NCBI GenBank assembly: GCA_040386295.1
Contig: JAZKFR010000177.1
Coordinates: 1-21,437, forward strand
DNA length: 21,437 nt
Direction: 5' to 3'
Source: JAZKFR01 sp040386295
Lineage (GTDB): Bacteria; Pseudomonadota; Gammaproteobacteria; Burkholderiales; Rhodocyclaceae
Part shown: piece after piece, positions 15,066 to 21,437 of the stretch
Layout of the letters: every line of letters starts with the position of its first letter
Numbering within the stretch: the stretch's first letter is position 1
Notes under the pieces: generated by a model
Database searches by the model: none
Told to the model about the DNA's origin: nothing
Seen by the model: only the letters and a program-made list of their open reading frames with translations
Translations under genes and position numbers: made by a program

Positions 15066-15101
15066 TGTTAGTACGTTTTCCGCACATCGAAGATATCCAT
15101 A

Positions 15102-15869
15102 ATGCTTTCTTTACGTAATAAATTTATTTTAGCTGCCTTGATAGCCTGCCTTTTCGCTGTGGGGATGGCTGGCTTTCTGAACTATTTTAAATTTAAAAGA
15201 ACGACTGATAGCCTGCTGCAATCACGCATGGTGTTGATTGGAACTCATGTTGAGACCACCATCCAGAGTGCGCTTGCCTTGGGTCTGTCTTTCCCTGAAA
15301 TCCCCACCGTCGATAAGTTGATTGAGCGTGAGCGCGCGTCGGATTCTCTCATTCAAGGAATTGACATTTTTGATAACGAGGGTCGTGTGCTTTACAGCAC
15401 GCAAAAGGGCTACGTTGGGCGCGTGATCGATAGTGCTTCGCTACAGGCAGCAAAGGAAGGCGCCGATAAACCTTTTTGGCGTATTGAGGCGCGTGAGTAT
15501 TTGTCCGTCGGGATTGGCTTGCAGAATAACTTTGGCGTTACGTTGGGGCAGTTGGTGATTCGTTATTCGCGCGCTGATTTGGATTTGCGCACAGGAAATA
15601 TGGGCAGAAGTCTGCTCTTCTTTTCTTTGTTCGGCTTGGCGGCAGCATTCCTTGTCTTGTTGATTGTCTTGGGCGCTTTGTATCGAGGTTTTCTCCGCGA
15701 TTTGCGCTCTTTTGAAGTGGGTTTGTCACGCGCACTCGATAGCGACGGAAAAGCGCGCTTGTTGGCGCGGCGTTCTATGAACCGAGCGGTTGACGAAATC
15801 GCAGATGTATTGGTTAGCGCGCATGGCGCGCTTGATGCCGTGGAAGAAAAACTCAAGGTGCTGCGCTAA
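15102..15869 (+). CDS. Two-TM sensor-like membrane protein without output domain
   Basis: Protein of 255 residues with the layout of a periplasmic sensor: TM1 at about 8-28, an extracytoplasmic domain at 29-167 that reads like a single Cache/PAS-type fold (IQGIDIFDNEGRVLYST followed by LSVGIGLQNNFGVTLGQLVIRYS), TM2 at 168-195 and a cytoplasmic tail (196-255) with a HAMP-like or helical look. There is no kinase, cyclase, GGDEF or methyl-accepting domain. The next gene starts three bases after its stop and has a similar N-terminal layout, so the two may form a heteromeric sensor. The specific domain family is inferred from pattern only. A weak GAAGA ribosome site precedes the ATG. Confidence 0.8.
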   Translation: MLSLRNKFILAALIACLFAVGMAGFLNYFKFKRTTDSLLQSRMVLIGTHVETTIQSALALGLSFPEIPTVDKLIERERASDSLIQGIDIFDNEGRVLYSTQKGYVGRVIDSASLQAAKEGADKPFWRIEAREYLSVGIGLQNNFGVTLGQLVIRYSRADLDLRTGNMGRSLLFFSLFGLAAAFLVLLIVLGALYRGFLRDLRSFEVGLSRALDSDGKARLLARRSMNRAVDEIADVLVSAHGALDAVEEKLKVLR

Positions 15870-15872
15870 GTT

Positions 15873-17996
15873 ATGAATCAGGCTTATTTGGGAAAAATGT
15901 ATTGGCGCCTGACTGGGCTGGTGATGCTGGTCATGCTGCTTGTTTTAGGTGGCTTGTCGTTTTTTACGCAAAGCGCTTTTGAGCAGCGTTTGTTGCCAGA
16001 TTTAGTGCAAAAAGCCGTCACTGTCGGAGCGTCTACGCGCAGTCTGATTTTGCGTGCGGTCGATTACGGTATCGACTATTCAAACCTCTACGGCGTGTCC
16101 TCTACCTTTGCTGAGTTGCGCAAAGAAAACCCTGAATTCGCCTACATTGCCGCGACCAACGAACGAGGTGTGGTGTTGTTTGAGAGTGGTGAGCGCGCGC
16201 CTGGTGCGGATCAGTACTACAGCCAGATCGCACTCAGTACACCGACTGATGCGTCTGCAACGCCCGTCTTGCTGGGTGCTCAATACGTGGTTTCTTTGCC
16301 CTTGATGATCGATGATAAAGCGCTAGGGATGCTGCACTTTGGGATCGATCAGGCCTATATCAAAGGGGTTATGCGCGAAGTATTGCTTGATGTCTTGGTG
16401 GTGCTACTGGTTTCTGTCTTCTTTACTTTTGAGCTCTTACATTTTGTCGTCGGCAATAAACTTGAGGCGCAGTTTGGTGCTTTGGCTGAAACCGTTGATT
16501 TTCTTGGTTCGGGCAATTTTGTGCACGCTAGTAGATCGTCTGCCGATGCCCGCAAAGCAGCTGATTACGGCTTGGTAACGGGGGAGTTGGCGCTGAGCCA
16601 AAAAATTGATGCGGCGCTAAGTCGCTTGTTTGAACGTTATCGTGAGCTTGCCTTGCGCGTCAGCGCAGCAGCGAAGCAAGGTAGTACGCTGTCGCAGCAA
16701 ATTGACACAATGTTTTCTGCGCTGAGCGGGAAATACCGTTTTGCCCCTGAGGACTCCGCTTTTCTGCCCAGCGCGATCGAAGCACCCTATCTTGAGCGTA
16801 TCCGCACGCCTCTTTTTGTTTTTTTACTGGCCGAAGAACTGACTAGGAGCTTTGTTCCAGGTTACGCCAACTATCTATTGGTCGACGTGCCGTTCTGGGC
16901 AAAGCAAATCGTGATTGGTTTGCCGATTGTTTTGTTTATGGCGATTGTCGCCTTGGCACAGCCGTACTTAGGACCTTGGAGTTATCGCATCGGGCGTAAA
17001 AACGCGATGTTAATCGGAGCCGTGCTAGCCACAGTTGGCTTTATGGGCACTGCTCTAGCGGGCGATCTATACGCTTTGTTGTTTTGGCGCTCGTTGTGCG
17101 CGCTCGGTTACGCCATGGTTTTTGTCGCGGCTCAGGGTTACGTTTTAGACCATACCGGCGAGCACAATCGCGCGCGTGGTTTTGCTTTGTTTGTCGGTGT
17201 GTTCATGGTGGCGACGATTTGTGGCCCGCCCATTGGCGGCATTCTTGCTGACAACATCGGTTATCGCTGGTCTTTCCTGGTTTCGGGCTTGGTTGCGCTG
17301 GTTTCTATCGCGATCATCATGGGTTTGCCACAAGAGCGTCAAAGCGATGGATTAAGAGAGCTTCCTTTATCGTTCGCTGATTTTAAGAGATTGATCAAAA
17401 ACCAGCGTTTTACCTCTTTGTCGCTGTTTGCTGCGATTCCGGCAAAAATTATTTTGACGGGTTTTTGTTTTTATCTGATTCCTTTGTACATTTTGTCCTT
17501 GGGCAATTCCCCCGCTATGGCAGGGAGGTTGTTGATGGCTTATGCCGTGATCATGGTGTTGGTGGTTCCGCTGGCGGCGCGTTTTGCTGATTTAAATATA
17601 CGGCGTGAGCGTTTAGTTGCTTTGGGTTTGTGTGTTTCTGCTCTGGGTGGCTTTTTAATGCCCTTTTTCGACAGCATCTGGGCTTTATTTGTTTTGGTTG
17701 TTTTGCTCGGTTTTGGACAATCGTTGTCGATTGCTGCTCAAGGAGCCTTGGTAAGTGATTTTTGCCGTAGCGAGGAGTGCAACCTTGGCGAAGGTGCTGT
17801 TTATGGTGCTTATCGTTTGCTCGAACGCACCGGCAATGTCTTAGGGCCTTTGCTTGCTTCGATTTTTTTGGTCTTGTTCGGTTATGGCTACACTTTTGCG
17901 CTGATTAGTCTTCTGGTTCTGCTGGCGAGTCTTGTTTTTGCCCTGGCTAGCGGTGTTTTTAGAGCGCCTAGATCGCCTGAGAAGGTAGAAGCATGA
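15873..17996 (+). CDS. MFS transporter fused to an N-terminal periplasmic sensor module
   Basis: Inner-membrane protein of 707 residues, far longer than the usual 400 or so for MFS carriers. Residues 1-192 make a sensor-like unit: TM1 (12-32), a periplasmic domain (33-168, with EFAYIAATNERGVVLFES and LGMLHFGID typical of Cache folds) and TM2 (169-192). A cytoplasmic linker (193-307) has helical, HAMP-like and coiled-coil character. Residues 308-695 form a 12-helix MFS domain: loop 2-3 motif A variant GPWSYRIGRKN (367-377), GPPIGGILAD (451-460) in helix 5 and a weaker half-repeat ARFADLNIRRER (569-580). It lies 3 bases after the sensor-like gene and overlaps the binding-protein gene by 4. Substrate and direction are not readable. 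Confidence 0.88.
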   Translation: MNQAYLGKMYWRLTGLVMLVMLLVLGGLSFFTQSAFEQRLLPDLVQKAVTVGASTRSLILRAVDYGIDYSNLYGVSSTFAELRKENPEFAYIAATNERGVVLFESGERAPGADQYYSQIALSTPTDASATPVLLGAQYVVSLPLMIDDKALGMLHFGIDQAYIKGVMREVLLDVLVVLLVSVFFTFELLHFVVGNKLEAQFGALAETVDFLGSGNFVHASRSSADARKAADYGLVTGELALSQKIDAALSRLFERYRELALRVSAAAKQGSTLSQQIDTMFSALSGKYRFAPEDSAFLPSAIEAPYLERIRTPLFVFLLAEELTRSFVPGYANYLLVDVPFWAKQIVIGLPIVLFMAIVALAQPYLGPWSYRIGRKNAMLIGAVLATVGFMGTALAGDLYALLFWRSLCALGYAMVFVAAQGYVLDHTGEHNRARGFALFVGVFMVATICGPPIGGILADNIGYRWSFLVSGLVALVSIAIIMGLPQERQSDGLRELPLSFADFKRLIKNQRFTSLSLFAAIPAKIILTGFCFYLIPLYILSLGNSPAMAGRLLMAYAVIMVLVVPLAARFADLNIRRERLVALGLCVSALGGFLMPFFDSIWALFVLVVLLGFGQSLSIAAQGALVSDFCRSEECNLGEGAVYGAYRLLERTGNVLGPLLASIFLVLFGYGYTFALISLLVLLASLVFALASGVFRAPRSPEKVEA

Positions 17997-19018
17997 TGTT
18001 GTTTCTTAATCGTTTTCTTTGTTTTTCCGTGTTCCAGCTGCTGCTGTTTTCTGGTTTGGAGGCGGCTGAAGCCAAGCCCTACCGTATTTACGCAATTACT
18101 TTTCGTGGCATGACTGATGTTGAGAAGGGTTTCGTTGATTATTTCAAGACGCGCAAAATCCCCGTTGATATTGTCTTTCGTGATTTGGCGCGTGATGCAA
18201 ATAAGATGCCTGGTTTTCTTGACGAGATCAGGCGCACTAAACCTGATCTCGTCTATACCTGGGGCACTTCGGTGACGCTAGGGGTGGTGGGCAGCGTCGG
18301 CAAAGTCGAGCCTGCGAAGCATATTACGGATATTCCTGTGGTCTTTACTTTGGTGGCAGCGCCTGTTCTTGCTGGCATTACAAACGACTTAAAATCATCT
18401 GGACGTAATTTGACCGGGGTTGTGCATGTGGCCTCGACTGAGGCGCAAATGCGGGCGATGTCGTCTTATCGTCCGTTTCATACTTTGGGCGTGCTCTATA
18501 CGCCGACCGAGCAAAATTCTTTGGTTACGCTTGCCGAGCTTAAAGCGGTAGGAGCCAAATCTGGATTTAAGGTGATTGAGCGTGCGTTCAAGCTGGACGC
18601 TGATAAAAAGCCGATTGCCAACGGAGCCGATGTTCTGGTTCGCGAGCTGAAGCAGGAAGGTGTCGAATGGCTTTATTTACCGCCCGACTCTTTCTTGGGA
18701 ACACTGGCGCAGAAGACGATTATTCCGGCGGCGATGGAGCTCGGTTTGCCGACCTTTGCCGCGACCGAACAGTTGATGCAGGCGGGGGCTTTGACTGGTT
18801 TGGTCAGCCGTTATTACAGCATTGGCCAGTTTACGGCGTATAAAGCCGAGCAAATTCTGGTCGGCAAAGTGCCACCTGCGCGGATTCCGATTGAAAGCCT
18901 ATCGCGTTTCTCGTTTCAGGTTCTGCTGCCCGCAGCGAAACGCCTGAATCTGCCGCCCCCTTTATCCTTATTTGATTACGCAGAAATTCTCACTGCGCAG
19001 GAAGCAGAAACGCCTTAG
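17993..19018 (+). CDS. ABC_sub_bind-type periplasmic substrate-binding protein
   Basis: Periplasmic binding protein of 341 residues resembling the ABC_sub_bind (TrpX-like) family. A signal peptide covers about residues 1-27 (cleavage near AEA-K), followed by YRIYAITFRGMTDVEKGF, DLVYTWGTSVTLGVVG, DIPVVFTLVAAPV, SGRNLTGVVH, LGVLYTPTEQNS, EWLYLPPDSF, LPTFAATEQLMQAGALTGL and AEQILVGKVPPARIPIE, the usual order of strands in the two-lobed fold. Its ATG overlaps the MFS stop (ATGA, 17993-17996); a second ATG follows at once. Family members normally feed an ABC permease and ATPase, but none is encoded here. The context suggests it presents a ligand to the two upstream membrane proteins. No lipobox Cys is at the cleavage site. 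Confidence 0.88.
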   Translation: MMLFLNRFLCFSVFQLLLFSGLEAAEAKPYRIYAITFRGMTDVEKGFVDYFKTRKIPVDIVFRDLARDANKMPGFLDEIRRTKPDLVYTWGTSVTLGVVGSVGKVEPAKHITDIPVVFTLVAAPVLAGITNDLKSSGRNLTGVVHVASTEAQMRAMSSYRPFHTLGVLYTPTEQNSLVTLAELKAVGAKSGFKVIERAFKLDADKKPIANGADVLVRELKQEGVEWLYLPPDSFLGTLAQKTIIPAAMELGLPTFAATEQLMQAGALTGLVSRYYSIGQFTAYKAEQILVGKVPPARIPIESLSRFSFQVLLPAAKRLNLPPPLSLFDYAEILTAQEAETP

Positions 19019-19098
19019 CTTTTTGCTGCCGATTTTGCGCTTGTGTGATTGTTTGATTGTGCCGTTTTGGCGCTTTCTTGCCCGAAAGTATTGAGTCG

Positions 19099-20196
19099 AT
19101 GAAAACAACAGTTCTCAACCATCAGCACCGAGTCTTGGGTGCCAAAATGGTTGATTTTGGTGGCTGGGATATGCCACTGCACTATGGTTCGCAGATTGAA
19201 GAGCATCATGCGGTGCGCCGTGCTAGTGGGATGTTCGATGTGTCGCATATGTGCGCTGTGGATGTCGTCGGCGTGCAAGCCGGCGATTTTCTGCGCAAAT
19301 TATTGGCCAACAATGTCGATAAATTGAGCGCGCCAGGCAAGGCTTTGTACAGCGTGATGTTGAACGAGAGAGGCGGGGTGATCGACGATTTGATCGTCTA
19401 TTACCTTGATCAGACGCATTATCGTTTGGTCATCAACGCGGGTACTTGCGAGAAAGACTGGGCTTGGTTGAATCAATGTTTGCAAGCCTGGGCTGTAGAC
19501 GCGGTTTTGACTTTGCGTCGTGGTGCGCTCAACGGTTTGTCCATGATCGCTGTGCAAGGACCGCATGCGCTCGAAAAATTGCTTCAGGCGTTGCCGCAAG
19601 CGGCTCATGCAATCGAATCTTTGCTGCCTTTTTTTGCCGTGCAGGTAGGCGATTATTTTATTGCTCGCACGGGCTATACCGGCGAATCTGGTTTTGAAAT
19701 CAGTTTGCCCGAGCCGCAGGCGCCTGCTTTATGGCAGAAATTGCTTGAGCTGGGGGTGGTGCCTTGTGGTTTGGGCGCACGCGACACTTTGCGTTTAGAA
19801 GCCGGGATGAATCTTTATGGGCAGGAAATGGATGAACAGATTTCTCCGCTCGACGCTGGCTTGGCCTGGACTGTTGCGTTGACGGCTGAGCGTGATTTTG
19901 TCGGCAAAGCCGCTTTGCAAGCGCAAGCGCAACGGTATCAATTACTGGGTTTGTTGTTGCAAGAGGGTGGGGTTTTGCGTGCGCATCAGCGTGTTGTCAG
20001 TGCACACGGCGATGGCGAGATTACGAGCGGTACTTTCTCGCCGACCTTACAGCGATCCATTGCTTTGGCGCGCCTGCCTTTGGGTGTGGCGATAGGGGAT
20101 CAGGTTCAGGTTGAAATACGTGGGCGTTTGCTGGCGAGTACGGTGCTTAAGCCGAAGTTTGTACGACAAGGGCTGTCTCTTGTTGATACGCACTAG
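19099..20196 (+). CDS. gcvT: Glycine cleavage system T protein (aminomethyltransferase)
   Basis: Folate-dependent enzyme of 365 residues that releases ammonia from the aminomethyl-lipoyl H protein and makes methylene-tetrahydrofolate. Conserved blocks: AKMVDFGGWDMPLHY, GMFDVSHM, LNERGGVIDDLIVYY with the catalytic Asp, ARTGYTGESGFEIS, GLGARDTLRLEAGMNLYGQEMDE, SPLDAGLAWTV and the C-terminal barrel GEITSGTFSPTL. The ATG at 19099 fits the family start; an in-frame TTG at 19057 would add 14 unsupported residues. The ribosome site is poor. It starts 80 bases after the binding-protein gene and is followed by tadA after 15 bases, not by gcvH and gcvP as is usual in related bacteria. Confidence 0.92.
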   Translation: MKTTVLNHQHRVLGAKMVDFGGWDMPLHYGSQIEEHHAVRRASGMFDVSHMCAVDVVGVQAGDFLRKLLANNVDKLSAPGKALYSVMLNERGGVIDDLIVYYLDQTHYRLVINAGTCEKDWAWLNQCLQAWAVDAVLTLRRGALNGLSMIAVQGPHALEKLLQALPQAAHAIESLLPFFAVQVGDYFIARTGYTGESGFEISLPEPQAPALWQKLLELGVVPCGLGARDTLRLEAGMNLYGQEMDEQISPLDAGLAWTVALTAERDFVGKAALQAQAQRYQLLGLLLQEGGVLRAHQRVVSAHGDGEITSGTFSPTLQRSIALARLPLGVAIGDQVQVEIRGRLLASTVLKPKFVRQGLSLVDTH

Positions 20197-20211
20197 TCAT
20201 TGTTGAGCGCT

Positions 20212-20775
20212 ATGCCTACTTCCTCTGACGCAGCGCAGATGACGGCTGCTCTTCCTCCGTTGTTGTCCGATCAGGATTTCATGCGCGAAGCGCTGGCGCA
20301 GGCACGTATTGCCGAAGCACTTGGCGAAGTGCCTGTGGGGGCTGTGTTAGTGCGTGATGGACAGATTGTCGGGCGTGGTTTTAATTCGCCGATTGCTTCT
20401 TGTGACGCGACGGCACACGCCGAAATTGCTGCTTTACGTGACGCTGGCCAGCAATTAAACAACTATCGCTTACCGGCTTGCGTTTTGTACGTCACCTTAG
20501 AGCCTTGCGCGATGTGTGCTGGGGCGATGTTGCATGCGCGTATTGGGCGCTTGGTCTATGGCGCGCGTGACGCTAAAACCGGTGTGCATCAAAGCGTGAC
20601 CAATCTTTTTGCCTTGCAGCAACTCAATCACCATACCCTTGTCTCGCACGGTGTTTTAGCCGATGAGTGTGCGCAGTTGTTGTCGGGTTTTTTTGCAGCA
20701 CGTCGTTTGGCGCGTAGCAAAGCAGTTGCTGTTGCCGAACGGGGTGCCCAGTATCTAGGCAATACGCATGGTTGA
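20212..20775 (+). CDS. tadA: tRNA-specific adenosine deaminase
   Basis: Zinc enzyme that converts the wobble adenosine of tRNA-Arg(ACG) to inosine. With the ATG at 20212 it has 187 residues; upstream in-frame TTG codons (20200, 20203) and a later ATG (20239) are also possible because the first 20 residues are not conserved. The deaminase core has PVGAVLVRDG, the zinc and catalytic HAE (H69, E71), TLEPCAMCAGAMLHARI with the zinc cysteines C99 and C102, and VYGARDAKTG. It overlaps the next gene by 8 bases. Confidence 0.93.
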   Translation: MPTSSDAAQMTAALPPLLSDQDFMREALAQARIAEALGEVPVGAVLVRDGQIVGRGFNSPIASCDATAHAEIAALRDAGQQLNNYRLPACVLYVTLEPCAMCAGAMLHARIGRLVYGARDAKTGVHQSVTNLFALQQLNHHTLVSHGVLADECAQLLSGFFAARRLARSKAVAVAERGAQYLGNTHG

Positions 20776-21295
20776 AACCAGGCAAGACAAATTAGACGCG
20801 GCGCTGCCTTTGAGTTTGCACATTTCGATCAGCGAACAACGCTTGCGTATGTACGATGGGCTGGGTCAAGTACTGTCTAGCTATGCCGTTTCGACTGCGG
20901 CGAACGGCGTTGGCGCGCGCGCGGGTAGTTATTGCACGCCACTAGGACGACATTTGATTCGCGCCAAAATCGGTTTTGGGCAGCCAGAAAACACTGTTTT
21001 TGTTGGTCGCAGACCGACGGGTGAGCACTATAGCCCTGCACTCGCCAGGCAGTTTCCCGAGCGCGATTGGATTCTGACGCGAATTCTCTGGTTGTCTGGT
21101 TGCGAGCCTGGATTTAATCGTTTAGGCGCGGTCGATACCATGCGTCGCTACATCTATATTCACGGTAGCCCAGATACGGTACGCATGGGCGCGCCGGGTT
21201 CGCATGGCTGTGTGCGTATGCGTAACGCCGATATCGTTGAGCTGTTCGATCGCGTTCAGCCCTATACCCAAGTTTTGATCGAGGCTGGCCTGTGA
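20768..21295 (+). CDS. YkuD-family L,D-transpeptidase without signal peptide
   Basis: Protein of 175 residues with the YkuD catalytic fold: LHISISEQRLRMYDG at the start, GSYCTPLGRHLI (53-64), the catalytic His in IYIHGSPD (H132) and the nucleophile block GSHGCVRM (144-151, Cys148, Arg150). Such enzymes form 3-3 crosslinks in peptidoglycan or attach proteins to it, in the periplasm. No N-terminal signal peptide or anchor is visible (MVETRQDKLDAALPLSLH). It overlaps tadA by 8 bases and its stop overlaps the next start by one base, so it sits inside an operon. Export route or an intracellular role is unresolved. Confidence 0.88.
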   Translation: MVETRQDKLDAALPLSLHISISEQRLRMYDGLGQVLSSYAVSTAANGVGARAGSYCTPLGRHLIRAKIGFGQPENTVFVGRRPTGEHYSPALARQFPERDWILTRILWLSGCEPGFNRLGAVDTMRRYIYIHGSPDTVRMGAPGSHGCVRMRNADIVELFDRVQPYTQVLIEAGL

Positions 21296-21437
21296 TGTCG
21301 GCGCTGCTGCGCATGATGGCGGCTTGTTGGCAAAGGCCAGCTGTGCGTTCCTTGGCCGCTTACCTCGCCTACTTCTTTTGCTTTCTCTACTTTGCTTTTG
21401 CTTTGCTTGTTTTGGTTTTGCGCTACAGCGTGCTGCC
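21295..21437 (+). CDS. Start of a membrane protein, probably YhdP/AsmA-like, cut by window edge
   Basis: The ATG at 21295 overlaps the preceding stop (TGATG) and opens a frame to the window end (47 codons). It begins with a basic segment containing RPAVRSLAAY and then a strongly hydrophobic helix (about residues 26-43, rich in Phe, Leu and Val) ending LRYSVLP. That helix plus 'LRYxVLP' resembles the N-terminus of YhdP/AsmA-like proteins, which carry phospholipids between membranes and are very large. Too little sequence is present to be sure. Confidence 0.5.
   Translation, partial: MSALLRMMAACWQRPAVRSLAAYLAYFFCFLYFAFALLVLVLRYSVL

Larger units (their letters stand above)
14385..15101. other. 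717-base divergent intergenic region between kinase and sensor-MFS operon
   Basis: This long gap must hold promoters for both directions. It contains three inverted repeats listed separately and a repeated GTCTAATT at about 14928 and 14940. A plus-strand frame (14490-14837, Cys/Trp/Arg-rich) has no ribosome site or family resemblance, so I do not call it a gene. No promoter is clear enough to call. The length leaves room for a small RNA or a long regulated leader. Confidence 0.5.

Noticed and set aside
1..21437. Mobile element, phage or tRNA signals
   Set aside because: No transposase, integrase, terminal repeats, phage structural genes or tRNA-like cloverleaf were seen on either strand.

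Overview
This window looks like part of the chromosome of a Gram-negative betaproteobacterium, most likely from Burkholderiales and possibly Oxalobacteraceae-like. That placement is an inference from protein style and gene order: an NDUFA9-like reductase next to cca, rlmB, tadA next to a YkuD protein and a probable YhdP start, and the Sbp and CysK types. I see no rRNA, tRNA, insertion sequence, phage gene or CRISPR array. One run of 10 N (7114-7123) lies inside a glutathione S-transferase gene and marks an assembly gap.

Layout. At the left edge a WecA/MraY-family glycosyltransferase runs off the window on the minus strand (1-861). It is followed by a minus-strand pair, a 62-codon basic ORF overlapping a CesT-like secretion chaperone (1155-1750). 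The plus strand then carries a sulfur block (sbp, cysK) and housekeeping genes (NDUFA9-like SDR, cca, a YfcG-type GST). A divergent small pair follows: a YjfB-family gene with a good FliA-like promoter, and an unknown 76-residue protein. Next come rlmB, an adenylate cyclase-FHA protein and a histidine-phosphatase-fold protein. On the minus strand a membrane Ser/Thr kinase with a dCache sensor is translationally coupled to an alpha/beta hydrolase (10822-14384). After a 717-bp divergent intergenic region with several inverted repeats, a tight plus-strand operon encodes a two-TM sensor-like protein, a sensor-MFS fusion and an ABC_sub_bind-type periplasmic protein (15102-19018). The right end holds gcvT, tadA, a YkuD L,D-transpeptidase and the start of a probable YhdP/AsmA-like membrane protein.

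The part most likely to be new is the signalling and transport region from about 9 to 19 kb. The three-gene operon has a periplasmic binding protein but no ABC permease or ATPase. Instead it has an MFS carrier fused behind a two-TM periplasmic sensor module, plus a separate two-TM sensor with no output domain. I infer a ligand-sensing or ligand-gated uptake/efflux system. Beside it, divergently, lies a kinase with an extracytoplasmic Cache sensor whose N-terminal tail has three T-x-x-D motifs, the kind FHA domains bind when phosphorylated. An FHA-tagged adenylate cyclase sits about 2 kb from the kinase-hydrolase unit, so a kinase-to-cAMP route is a testable hypothesis.

Other points: the CCA-adding enzyme has lost its HD-domain motif, the phosphatase-fold protein lacks the second catalytic histidine, and gcvT stands apart from gcvH and gcvP. 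All assignments come from reading motifs by eye; no database search was possible.
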